Positions 55,591-64,000 of a stretch of 64,000 nt of DNA are shown in pieces. Below the pieces are notes generated by a model. That model made no database searches, was not told where the DNA came from, and saw only the letters and a list, made by a program, of their open reading frames with translations. Every line of letters begins with the position of its first letter. Position 1 is the stretch's first letter. The stretch covers positions 62,001 through 126,000 of the forward strand of contig NZ_JACSPR010000001.1 in the NCBI RefSeq assembly GCF_014837045.1, written 5' to 3'. The stretch comes from Corynebacterium gallinarum (GTDB taxonomy: Bacteria > Actinomycetota > Actinomycetes > Mycobacteriales > Mycobacteriaceae). Made by a program: the position numbers and the translations under genes.

Positions 55591-57336
55591 GTGACTGTCA
55601 GCCAGAAAACCCCCTCTCCCGCCGTGATCACCGCATCACGTCCACCGTTCCGGGTGTTGCTCAGCATGCTCGCCCACCACAAGGGTGCCCTGACCCTGGC
55701 CCTGGTGCTGTCGGTGGCCGGTGCCGTGCTCTCGCTGATGCAACCACTCCTGATCAACAACATCATCTCGCGGATCGGCGAGGTGTCGGTGACCCCGCTG
55801 GTCTGGGGCCTGGTCGGCCTGCTCATCGTCTCCTCCGTGGTGAGCGCACTGCAGTTGTACGTGATGACCCGGACCGCGGAATCAGCGGTTCTGACCACCC
55901 GCAGGCAACTGGCCGCGCGCATGCTGCGCCTGCCGGTACGCGTCTACGACCGGCACCGGTCCGGCGACCTGGTCACCCGCCTGGGGTCGGACACCACCCT
56001 CATCCGCGCCGCGTTCACCGGGGGGCTTATCGACGCCATCGGTGGCACGGTGATGATGATCGGTGCGGTGATCCTCATGGCGCTTATCGACGTCCTCATG
56101 CTCTCCATCGTCCTCGGCGTGGTGGTGTTCACCATGGTGGTGGTGATCGGTGTGTCCCGCCTGATCCAGAAATACACCAAGAAGGCCCAGGCCGCGGTGG
56201 GTGAACTGGGTGCGGACATGGACCGCGCCCTGGGTGCGATCCGCACCATCCGCGCCACCGGTGCGGAACCGCGTGTGGAGGAGGGCCTCAACGCCGATGC
56301 GCAGGAGGCCTTCGACATGGGTGTGGTGGTGGCCAAGATCAGTGCCGCACTGCGTCCTGCCACCGGTCTGGCCATGCAGGGCAGTTTCCTGGTGGTCCTC
56401 GGCATCGGTGGTGCCCGGGTGGCCACCGGTGATATCACCGTGGCGGACCTCGTCTCCTTCGTGCTGTACCTGTTCATGGTGTCGATGCCCCTGGGCCAGA
56501 TCTTCGGGGCGATCACCACCGTGCGTCAGGCCATGGGTGCCATCGAGCGCATCTCCGAGATCATGGATGAGGAACCGGAACCCACCACCGGTGCACCGGC
56601 GAAACCCGCCCGGGATCTCACCTTCGAGAATGTCACCTTCAGCTACGACGGACAGACCACGGTGCTTGAGGATGTCAGTTTCCACATCCCGGCCGGGAAG
56701 AAGACGGCGTTCGTCGGTCCCTCGGGGTCGGGTAAATCCACCACCCTGGCACTGATCGAGCGGTTCTACGACATTGATTCCGGTCGCATCCTGCTGGGTA
56801 GTCAGGACACCGCAGAGCTGTCCCGGGCCTCGGTGCGCAGCGTCATCGGCTATGTGGAACAGGAGGCCGCGGTGCTGTCCGGAACCGTCCGGGAGAACCT
56901 GCTGCTGGGGTCCGCCGACGCCAGCGATGAGCGGTGCTGGTGGGCTCTGGACCAGGTGAATCTGCGGTCCCGCATGGAGGAGGCCGACGGGTTGGACACC
57001 GTTCTGGGTGACCGGGGGTTGAGTCTGTCCGGTGGTCAGCGCCAGCGTCTGGCTCTGGCACGCATGCTCCTTATGGACACCCCGGTGCTGCTGCTGGATG
57101 AACCCACCAGTGCGGTGGACTCCCAGAATGAACAGCTCATCCTCGATTCCATCGACGCCATCGCCGAGGACCGCACCCTCGTGGTGGTCGCCCACCGCCT
57201 GTCCACCGTCACCGATGCGGATCAGATCATCGTCATCGAGGGCGGACGCGTGGCCGCCACGGGCACCCACGCCGAGTTGCTGGTCAGCAGCCCGATCTAC
57301 CGGGATCTGGCCTCCCGGCAGCTGCTGGACAAATAG
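55591..57336 (+). CDS. ABC exporter, fused membrane and ATPase domains
   Basis: A 581-residue half-transporter with six membrane helices (about 25-310; type 1 exporter fold) and a C-terminal ATPase: Walker A GPSGSGKST near 374, Q-loop EQEAAV, signature LSGGQRQR near 476, Walker B VLLLDEPTSAVD near 497 and H-loop VVAHRLST. The exported compound is unknown; homologues act on drugs, peptides or lipids as homodimers. It carries two copies of GCTTATCGACG in the region of membrane segments 3-4. Start GTG 55591 is chosen over 55582 because of the -10 box. Confidence 0.93.
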   Translation: MTVSQKTPSPAVITASRPPFRVLLSMLAHHKGALTLALVLSVAGAVLSLMQPLLINNIISRIGEVSVTPLVWGLVGLLIVSSVVSALQLYVMTRTAESAVLTTRRQLAARMLRLPVRVYDRHRSGDLVTRLGSDTTLIRAAFTGGLIDAIGGTVMMIGAVILMALIDVLMLSIVLGVVVFTMVVVIGVSRLIQKYTKKAQAAVGELGADMDRALGAIRTIRATGAEPRVEEGLNADAQEAFDMGVVVAKISAALRPATGLAMQGSFLVVLGIGGARVATGDITVADLVSFVLYLFMVSMPLGQIFGAITTVRQAMGAIERISEIMDEEPEPTTGAPAKPARDLTFENVTFSYDGQTTVLEDVSFHIPAGKKTAFVGPSGSGKSTTLALIERFYDIDSGRILLGSQDTAELSRASVRSVIGYVEQEAAVLSGTVRENLLLGSADASDERCWWALDQVNLRSRMEEADGLDTVLGDRGLSLSGGQRQRLALARMLLMDTPVLLLDEPTSAVDSQNEQLILDSIDAIAEDRTLVVVAHRLSTVTDADQIIVIEGGRVAATGTHAELLVSSPIYRDLASRQLLDK

Positions 57337-57933
57337 TCACAGGGATGGAAGGGCGGCGAGGAGGGCGTCGAAAAGCGACGCGTCATAGCGGCGGTCCCGG
57401 GGACGCAGCGTGTCGATATCCACGTCCCACCCCAGCACACGCCCCGGATCAACCGAGTCCAACGCCCGGTACCATTCACGCATCGGTTCAATGAGCTGGA
57501 GGTGGAACTCGAAGTCGGTGCGCTCACGCGAGGTGTCCGTGTCCCGGCGGTCCCGGAGGACCTCGGGTGCGGGGAAATCCACCAGCACGGTGTCGACGAA
57601 ACCGATGCGTTTTTCCACCAGGGCTTCCCGAACCAGCACGCTCTCGATCTCGAAACGCTCGGCCGGCACCGCCCCGATCCGGGCGAGGGACCAGGTGTGG
57701 TGCAGTTTCATGGGATCGGAATCACACACCGCCAGCCCGGTATCACCCTCCAGCATTCTGGCGGCATTCCACCGGGAGGTGCTCACATTCGCCCAATAAT
57801 GGGCCGGCACCTGCGGATCGTCGCTGTCCGGTTCCCTGCCCGTGGGCCGATACTCCGTGACAAAGGTCTGGTCCAGCCCCCGGCAGAAGGTGGTCTTACC
57901 GGCGGCGCTCGGCCCCTCGACTGCGATGATCAT
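57337..57933 (-). CDS. P-loop NTPase (AAA/kinase-like)
   Basis: A 198-residue protein with Walker A EGPSAAGKTTF at about 6-16 (the start of the protein) and a charged C-terminal domain. It resembles small cytoplasmic kinase-like ATPases (thymidylate- or gluconate-kinase-like), but no catalytic signature beyond the P-loop could be fixed. ATG 57933 is chosen: TAGTGT ends 7 nt before it, so leaderless; the frame extends upstream with no homology. The stop abuts the convergent exporter gene. Substrate unknown. Confidence 0.75.
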   Translation of the reverse strand: MIIAVEGPSAAGKTTFCRGLDQTFVTEYRPTGREPDSDDPQVPAHYWANVSTSRWNAARMLEGDTGLAVCDSDPMKLHHTWSLARIGAVPAERFEIESVLVREALVEKRIGFVDTVLVDFPAPEVLRDRRDTDTSRERTDFEFHLQLIEPMREWYRALDSVDPGRVLGWDVDIDTLRPRDRRYDASLFDALLAALPSL

Positions 57934-57940
57934 GAACTCC

Positions 57941-57946
57941 ACACTA
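57941..57946 (-). promoter_or_regulatory. -10 element of the P-loop NTPase gene
   Basis: TAGTGT on the minus strand ends 7 nt before the ATG; leaderless expression is predicted. Confidence 0.45.
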
Positions 57947-58003
57947 GATGAGAGACACCTGATCACACCGGGATTCCGCCCCATCGCACAAGAGGGTACT
58001 TTT

Positions 58004-58150
58004 CTGTACACTATCGGTATTTCCCGCGGGTCCGGTCACCTGATCGGCCCTGCGTCCCCCGAGAGAATGAATGAGGTATCGACTCCTAATGGAGCCTCCC
58101 GCGCGATCTATCTGGCCCGCCCACACTGACTTCGACGTGTTGAGGCGGGT
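58004..58150 (+). promoter_or_regulatory. Structured leader of the CNNM/CorC-type gene
   Basis: A long leader (about 150 nt) precedes the transporter gene. -10 candidates (TACACT near 58007, TATCGG near 58013) are upstream. It holds GAGG ... CTCC TAAT GGAG CCTC (about 58072-58098) and a second stem CCCGCCCACAC (58116-58126) with GTGTTGAGGCGGG (58137-58149). This second stem includes the GAGG that could serve as the Shine-Dalgarno, seven nt before the ATG. It could be a metal-sensing or protein-binding element; it does not match the conserved M-box core. Confidence 0.4.
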
Positions 58151-58156
58151 GAACAA

Positions 58157-59557
58157 ATGATAGGTGCCGCACTCACCCTTCTGCTCGGCTTAGTGGTCAT
58201 CGCCGTGATCATCGTGATCAACGGTTACTTCGTGGCCCAGGAATTCGCCTACATGTCGGTGGACCGCACACAGCTGCGCGCCCGTGCCGACGCCGGGGAC
58301 AAGAAGGCAACCCAGGCCCTGGCCATCACCAACCGGACCTCCTTCATGCTCTCCGGTGCGCAGCTGGGCATCACCGTCACCGGCCTGCTCGTCGGCTTCA
58401 TCGCCGAACCCCTCGTCGGTGAATCCCTCGGTGTCCTCCTCGGCGGCGTGGGTGTGCCCACCGCCGTCTCCGTCGGTGTGGGCACCGTCCTGGCGCTGGC
58501 ACTGTCGACCGTGATCCAGATGATCTTCGGTGAACTGTTCCCGAAGAACTACACCATCGCGGCCCCGATGAAATCCTCTCTAGCCCTGGCCCCGTCGACT
58601 TCGATCTACCTGAAGGGCAGCGGTTGGTTGATCAAATTCTTCGACGTCTCCTCCAACGCACTGCTGAAACTCATGCGGATTGAACCGGTGGAGGACATCG
58701 ACTCCTCCGCCACCGCCGAGGACCTGGAACATATTGTCTCCACCTCACGTCTGAGTGGTGACCTCGATGACAGCACCTTCCTCGTGCTGGACCGCCTGCT
58801 GGACTTCCCCGACCACACCGTCGGGCACGCGATGATCCCACGCTCACGCACCGACGTGCTGTCCCCTGACAACACCCTGGGTGAGGCCCGGGCTCTCATG
58901 GCCGTGGCCCACAGCCGTTACCCCGTCATCGACGAGGACCACGTGCCCACCGGCGTCCTCCACCTGGTCGATGTGTTGGCCACAGACCTCCCCGACACCA
59001 CCCCGGCCACCACCCTGGCACGCCCCGCCGTGGTGGTCCCTGAACTGATGACCCTGCCCGATGTGGTGGACGAACTGATCGGACAGGAGGAGAAGATGGC
59101 CTGCGTCATCGATGAATACGGTGGCTTCATCGGCATCATCACCCTGGAGGACCTGGCCGAGGAGATCCTCGGCGATGTCAGCGACGAACACGACCTCCCC
59201 GAGAGCGAGGACATCACCGAAACACGTGAGGACCAGTGGCTTGTCGACGGTGACACCCCACTCGATGAGGTGGAACGGGCCATCGGCCACGACCTCCCCG
59301 AGGGCGAGTTCGAGACAATCTCCGGGCTGTTGCTCTCCCACGCCGGTGGGCTTGTCGACGCCGGCGAGATCCACGACATCCCCCTGGCCGCAGAACCCGA
59401 GGACTTCATCGACCACAGCGAACCCCCGGTCCGCATCCTGCGCATCCGGATCGAATCCATCGAACGCAATGTGCCCGCCACCGTGCAGCTGACCCTCATC
59501 GAGGACCACCCGGCAGACGGACACGCCACCAATCGCACCACCGAGGAGGGTCGCTAG
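58157..59557 (+). CDS. CNNM/CorC-type membrane transporter (HlyC/CorC family)
   Basis: A 466-residue protein with a DUF21 membrane domain (about 1-185, four hydrophobic segments), a pair of CBS domains (about 205-330) and a C-terminal CorC_HlyC domain (about 350-440). Family members such as MpfA, CorB and CNNM proteins bind Mg2+-ATP through CBS domains and move or regulate Mg2+ export. It forms a two-gene unit with a shorter paralogue (3-bp gap). Two copies of GCTTGTCGACG are in the 3' part (59239, 59350). Confidence 0.9.
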   Translation: MIGAALTLLLGLVVIAVIIVINGYFVAQEFAYMSVDRTQLRARADAGDKKATQALAITNRTSFMLSGAQLGITVTGLLVGFIAEPLVGESLGVLLGGVGVPTAVSVGVGTVLALALSTVIQMIFGELFPKNYTIAAPMKSSLALAPSTSIYLKGSGWLIKFFDVSSNALLKLMRIEPVEDIDSSATAEDLEHIVSTSRLSGDLDDSTFLVLDRLLDFPDHTVGHAMIPRSRTDVLSPDNTLGEARALMAVAHSRYPVIDEDHVPTGVLHLVDVLATDLPDTTPATTLARPAVVVPELMTLPDVVDELIGQEEKMACVIDEYGGFIGIITLEDLAEEILGDVSDEHDLPESEDITETREDQWLVDGDTPLDEVERAIGHDLPEGEFETISGLLLSHAGGLVDAGEIHDIPLAAEPEDFIDHSEPPVRILRIRIESIERNVPATVQLTLIEDHPADGHATNRTTEEGR

Positions 59558-59560
59558 AAC

Positions 59561-60607
59561 ATGACCGAATGGTATATCGCTCTACCGGTGACGATCCTGC
59601 TGATCGTGTTGTCCGGTTTCTTTGTCATCATCGAATTTGCGCTGCTGGCAGTGCGTCGCAACCGTCTGGAGGAGACCGCGGAGACCTCTGCCTCCTCCCG
59701 CGCCGCGCTGCGCAGCCTCAATGAACTGACCCTCATGCTCGCGGGTGCGCAGCTGGGTATTACGGGGTGTACCTTCGCCCTGGGTGCCGTGACCAAACCA
59801 TGGGTGCACTATTCGATGATGCCCGCCTTCGAAGCCCTGGGGATCCCACTAGCGGTCGCCGATGTCATCGCCTTCATCCTGGCGCTGTTCATCGTCACCT
59901 TCCTGCACCTGGTGATCGGTGAGATGGCCCCGAAATCCTGGGCGATCACCCACCCGGAATCAGCGGTGAAACTCATCGCCCTGCCGGCCCGCGGGTTCAT
60001 CAACATCTTCCGTCCCCTGCTGTCCTGGATCAACAGGATGGCCAACCGTCTGGTGGAGGCCGCCGGTGAGAAACCGGTGGAACGCGCCGCAGCCCGGGGA
60101 TACGATGCCGACACCCTGCGGATGCTCGTGGAGCATTCCCGCGTCACCGGCACCCTCGATGATGTCTCCGCCACCCAGATCACCGGGGTCATCGCCCTGG
60201 ATCTGACCACCGTGGGTGAGGCGGTGGATTCCCCCGTCAACCAGATGCGGTCGCTGCCGTCCACAGCCACCGTCCGCGATATCCAACGCACCGCCGCCGA
60301 ATCCGGACAGCTGCGGGTACTCCTCGAGGACCCCACCTGGGATGTTCCCCACGTGGTGCATGCCCGCGACACACTGCTCTCGGACAAATCCACCCCGGCC
60401 CTGGAATGGTCGCGCCCGGTGCTGACCCTGCCGGAGACCGCCACCATCCAGGAAGGGTTGGAGCGGATGCAGAGTGAGAATGAACAGCTTGCGGCGGTGA
60501 TCTCCGTGAACAACGGTTACACCGTGCGCGGCGTCATCACCTGGGAGTACATCCTCCACCAGCTGTGGCCCAGCATCGAGGAGGAACTGGGCCGCAGCCG
60601 CAGCTGA
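59561..60607 (+). CDS. CNNM-type membrane protein, second subunit
   Basis: A 348-residue paralogue of the preceding gene with the DUF21 membrane domain (about 1-180) and a CBS region (about 205-335). The C-terminal CorC_HlyC domain is missing. It may form a heterodimer with the full-length neighbour, as paired CNNM-type genes do in several actinobacteria. The start ATG 59561 has GGAGG upstream, 3 bp after the first gene's stop. Confidence 0.88.
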   Translation: MTEWYIALPVTILLIVLSGFFVIIEFALLAVRRNRLEETAETSASSRAALRSLNELTLMLAGAQLGITGCTFALGAVTKPWVHYSMMPAFEALGIPLAVADVIAFILALFIVTFLHLVIGEMAPKSWAITHPESAVKLIALPARGFINIFRPLLSWINRMANRLVEAAGEKPVERAAARGYDADTLRMLVEHSRVTGTLDDVSATQITGVIALDLTTVGEAVDSPVNQMRSLPSTATVRDIQRTAAESGQLRVLLEDPTWDVPHVVHARDTLLSDKSTPALEWSRPVLTLPETATIQEGLERMQSENEQLAAVISVNNGYTVRGVITWEYILHQLWPSIEEELGRSRS

Positions 60608-60680
60608 TGAGTGTGGGTGGTCTGCCCAACCCCTACCGGGATTGCGCAGGCCACCACACCTCACCATGGACACGAGAAAA

Positions 60681-60719
60681 CCCCTGTGACCTTCTGCAAA
60701 GAGCAGATGGACACAGGGG
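60681..60719 (-). terminator. Terminator of rplS
   Basis: CCCCTGTG (60681-60688) and CACAGGGG (60712-60719), with an inner CTTCTGC/GCAGATGG stem, followed by TTTTCTCG on the minus strand. Transcription of rplS ends here. Confidence 0.85.
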
Positions 60720-60792
60720 TGAAATCATCACATCCTAGGCAGCCGCAGCTGTAGCCACGGTCACCCGGATGGTCAGATCACGGGCGCAGTAA

Positions 60793-61134
<342 letters not shown>

Positions 61135-61362
61135 GTAGACAGTCCTTTGACAGTTAGGGAAAGAGGACCCTGGCGGCACTTCCCCTGTGGTGGGGCGCTC
61201 GGCCGGTTCGTATCCGTTTCAATTTTGCGCCACTGCGGCCTACCGCAACCCCTTCTGTGCAGAAGGCACCGCGATACGCACAGTCAACCTGAACATTGTT
61301 TCATGTCTGCGTGGCTGATATCAAATCCCGCCCCCTCCCTTCACGGCGTGCACCACATCATC

Positions 61363-61368
61363 TACACT
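61363..61368 (+). promoter_or_regulatory. Promoter of the thi operon
   Basis: TACACT is a good -10 hexamer 15-20 bp upstream of the riboswitch. Transcription is expected to start near 61375. Confidence 0.5.
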
Positions 61369-61382
61369 CAGGTCCCAACCCC

Positions 61383-61474
61383 CACGGGCGCCCGGGGCAC
61401 CGGGCTGAGATTGCGCTGTCTTGCCGCGCGAGGACCGTATGAACCTGTCTGGTTAGCACCAGCGAAGGAAGAGA
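61383..61474 (+). ncRNA. TPP riboswitch (THI box)
   Basis: The conserved pieces of the thiamine pyrophosphate riboswitch are seen in order: GGGGCACCGGGCTGAGA, ACCGTATGAACCTG, and GGTTAGCACCAGCGAAGGAAG. It precedes thiE by 14 nt. No separate terminator hairpin is visible before thiE, so control of translation by hiding the ribosome site is likelier than transcription termination. Confidence 0.95.
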
Positions 61475-61487
61475 GGCGTACAAGGAC

Positions 61488-62138
61488 ATGCGTCCCACCC
61501 CTGATCCACGTTGCTATTTCATCACCGGCCGGGGCAGCCGTGACCACATTGTCGATGTCGCCCGCCGCGCTGTGGCCGGTGGGGCCCGCATGGTGCAGGT
61601 GCGCAGCAAACCGATTACCGCGCGTGAGCTCTACGCACTGACCGAGGCCGTCGCGCTTGCCGTGGGTGAGACCGCCCATGTGCTTGTCGACGACCGCATC
61701 GACATCGCCCTCGCCCTGCGCCACCGCGGTCTCCCCGTCCACGGGGTGCATGTCGGACAGGATGATCTGCACGTCCGTGATGTCCGTGCCCTGCTGGGTG
61801 AGGATGCCATCATCGGTCTGACCACCGGCACCAGGGCACTGGTGGAGGCAGCCAATGAGCACGCGGACGTGCTCGACTACATCGGCGCGGGACCGTTCCG
61901 CCCGACCCCCACCAAGGATTCCGGTCGCCCGCCGCTGGGTCTGGCGGGTTACCGGGAGCTGGTGGAGCTTTCCCAGGTTCCGGTGGTGGCCATCGGGGAT
62001 GTCACCGCCGATGATGCCCCCGCGCTTGCCCACACCGGTGTCGCCGGTCTGGCGGTGGTGCGTGGCCTCATGGAATCCGACGATCCGACCCGCTACGTCC
62101 AGCGTCTGCTCACCGGTTTCGGGGAGGGACGCCGATGA
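61488..62138 (+). CDS. thiE: Thiamine-phosphate synthase
   Basis: A 216-residue TIM-barrel enzyme that joins the pyrimidine and thiazole units of thiamine. Motifs are VQVRSKPITARELYAL near 37-52, DDRIDIALAL near 67, HVGQDDL near 87, GLTTGT near 108, and YIGAGPFRPTPTK near 131-143. AAGGA is upstream of ATG 61488. The gene overlaps thiO by 4 bp (ATGA). Confidence 0.96.
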   Translation: MRPTPDPRCYFITGRGSRDHIVDVARRAVAGGARMVQVRSKPITARELYALTEAVALAVGETAHVLVDDRIDIALALRHRGLPVHGVHVGQDDLHVRDVRALLGEDAIIGLTTGTRALVEAANEHADVLDYIGAGPFRPTPTKDSGRPPLGLAGYRELVELSQVPVVAIGDVTADDAPALAHTGVAGLAVVRGLMESDDPTRYVQRLLTGFGEGRR

Positions 62139-63205
62139 GTAGTGTCACCGTCGTCGGTGGTGGTCTGGTGGGTCTTGCCACCGCGGTCCGGCTGGCGGAT
62201 GCAGGTCATGCGGTGACCCTGATGGACCCGGATCCCGCATCCGGTGCCACCCACCACGCCGGTGGGATGCTGGCCCCGGTTGCGGAGGTGATCTACCGGC
62301 AGGAGGCCTTGTTCCCGTTGATGCTGCGCTCGGCCGCGCTGTATCCGGGGTTGCTCCGGGTCGTCGACAAGCACACCGACCTGCCCACCGGGTACCGCAC
62401 CGAGGGCACCCTGGTGCTGGCTGCGGACCGGGCGGATGCGGCGCATCTGGCGCAGTTGTCGGAGTATCAGTCCGCCAACGGCATGGAAGTCGAACGTCTG
62501 ACGCTGCGTGCGGCCAGGAAGTTGGAACCCGCGCTGAGCCCACAGCTGGCCGGTGCCGTGCACATTCCGGGCGATCACCAGGTCAACCCCAGGATGTTCG
62601 CCGCCGCCCTGCTCGATGCGCTGAACAATCTCGGGGTGGTCATCCGCCGGGAACATGCCACCACGATCCCCGATGATGAACAGGTGGTGCTGGCCAATGG
62701 TCTGGGGGCAGCGGCACTCCATCCGGGGTTGCAGCTGCGCCCGGTCTACGGCGATATCCTGCGCCTGGGCGTGCCGGATCATCTCGCCCCGCTGCTCACC
62801 CGGGTGGTGCGCGGGTTCGTGGAGGACCGCGCCGTCTATCTCATCCCGCGTACCGACGGCACCCTCGCCATCGGGGCGACCTCACGTGAGGATGACCGTC
62901 CTGTCCCCCGCGCGGGCGCCGTGCATGATCTGCTGCGCGATGCCACCCGACTGGTCCCCGGCATTGGGGAATGCGATTTCCTGGAGGCCACCACCGGTGC
63001 GCGCCCGGGCACCCCGGATGATCTGCCGTACCTCGGGCGGGTGGATGATCAGCTGATCATCTCCACCGGGTATTTCCGCCACGGGATCCTGCTGACCGCC
63101 CTGGCCGCCGAGGCAACCCTGGCACTGGTGGAACGCCGCGACCCAGGCCTTGATCTCCATGCCTGTGCCCCACACCGACACGCCACCCAGAAGGAGCATC
63201 CATGA
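62135..63205 (+). CDS. thiO: Glycine oxidase ThiO
   Basis: A 356-residue FAD-dependent oxidase with the dinucleotide-binding VVGGGLVGLATAVRLADAG near 4-22. It carries the D-amino-acid-oxidase family pattern ending in YFRHGILLTALAA. ThiO oxidises glycine to the imine used by ThiG to build the thiazole ring. It overlaps thiE and thiS by 4 bp each, showing tight coupling. A GCTTGTCGACG copy is in inverted orientation at 62362. Confidence 0.94.
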   Translation: MSSVTVVGGGLVGLATAVRLADAGHAVTLMDPDPASGATHHAGGMLAPVAEVIYRQEALFPLMLRSAALYPGLLRVVDKHTDLPTGYRTEGTLVLAADRADAAHLAQLSEYQSANGMEVERLTLRAARKLEPALSPQLAGAVHIPGDHQVNPRMFAAALLDALNNLGVVIRREHATTIPDDEQVVLANGLGAAALHPGLQLRPVYGDILRLGVPDHLAPLLTRVVRGFVEDRAVYLIPRTDGTLAIGATSREDDRPVPRAGAVHDLLRDATRLVPGIGECDFLEATTGARPGTPDDLPYLGRVDDQLIISTGYFRHGILLTALAAEATLALVERRDPGLDLHACAPHRHATQKEHP

Positions 63206-63402
63206 ACATCACCCTCAACAACCAGTCCGTGACCACCCAGGCCACCACGCTGAGCGCCCTGGTGGAGAACACCCTCGGGCAGCTGCCGGATGCCGGGGTC
63301 GCCGTGGCCGTGGACGGTGAGGTGGTGCCCCGCTCCCAGTGGGACCGCCCGCTTGCCGACGGCCAGCACATCGACATTCTCACCGCCGTCCAGGGAGGTT
63401 AA
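63202..63402 (+). CDS. thiS: Thiamine biosynthesis sulfur carrier ThiS
   Basis: A 66-residue ubiquitin-like sulfur carrier ending in GG (AVQGG), the residue pair that becomes the thiocarboxylate. The fold is consistent with MNITLNNQSV ... LVENTLGQLPDAGVAVAVDGEVVPRSQW. It overlaps thiO by 4 bp and precedes thiG by 3 bp. Confidence 0.94.
   Translation: MNITLNNQSVTTQATTLSALVENTLGQLPDAGVAVAVDGEVVPRSQWDRPLADGQHIDILTAVQGG

Positions 63403-64000
<598 letters not shown>

Noticed and set aside
55882..57270. 462-codon antisense frame opposite the ABC exporter
   Set aside because: Rich in His/Gln/Gly/Asp with no domain pattern; the sense strand has all ABC motifs.
58070..58150. M-box (ykoK) magnesium riboswitch
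   Set aside because: Only a short CTCC/GGAG piece is similar; the conserved core of the M-box is absent. Kept as an unassigned structured leader.

Overview
The window is chromosomal DNA of a high-GC Corynebacterium close to C. glutamicum; the high GC content and the gene set fit C. efficiens, although the species call is inference. Support comes from the actinobacterial gene order, a mycothione reductase, a malate:quinone oxidoreductase, a Pro/Ala-rich IF-2 N-terminus, many promoters with only a TANNNT -10 box, and many apparently leaderless genes. No rRNA, tRNA, CRISPR array, insertion sequence or prophage was seen. Almost the whole window follows the block known from Mycobacterium tuberculosis (infB-nusA ... 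proS ... mqo ... map ... ispG-rip-dxr ... cdsA-frr-pyrH-tsf-rpsB ... xerC-dprA-yifB-yraN ... rnhB-lepB-rplS).

Layout. 1-6.7 kb (minus): a translation/transcription operon rimP-nusA-ylxR-infB-rbfA-nrnA. 6.7-13.5 kb (plus): a DUF4439 lipoprotein, then an oligopeptide ABC importer (binding lipoprotein, two permeases, a fused double ATPase). 13.6-19.3 kb: proS, a YaaA-like gene, a chelatase-like ChlI/VWA pair and the uroporphyrinogen methyltransferase gene cobA. 19.3-26.4 kb: selO, a double VOC protein, mqo, an alpha/beta hydrolase and mtr. 26.4-28.6 kb: an AT-richer non-coding stretch, two paralogous small secreted proteins and a membrane protein. 28.5-36.7 kb (minus): map-cobQ, a penicillin-binding lipoprotein, ispG, the M50 site-2 protease and dxr. 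37-43 kb: DUF2631, an ABC-2 exporter pair, rlmN, a LapA-like protein and cdsA. 43-47 kb: frr, pyrH, tsf, rpsB. 47-52 kb: an M23 peptidase, xerC, and dprA-yifB-yraN. 52-57.9 kb: two small secreted proteins, DUF2469-rnhB, lepB, an ABC exporter and a P-loop protein. 58-60.6 kb: two CNNM/CorC-type membrane proteins. 60.8-64 kb: rplS, then a TPP-riboswitch-controlled thiE-thiO-thiS-thiG operon cut by the window end.

Points that stand out: (1) an 11-bp motif GCTTRTCGACG recurs 13 times on both strands, in coding and non-coding DNA, far above a simple base-composition expectation. (2) cobQ lacks the glutaminase nucleophile cysteine (Cys to Gly), next to other remnants of cobalamin synthesis. (3) The infB leader carries three mutually complementary CTAGAG-type segments that could hide or free its Shine-Dalgarno sequence. 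(4) A structured leader precedes the CorC-type transporter. (5) A perfect 19-bp palindrome sits upstream of the Excalibur protein. (6) A pair of small secreted proteins shares a C-terminal hydrophobic signature. (7) About ten genes have a -10 hexamer 6-8 nt before the start codon, predicting leaderless mRNAs.
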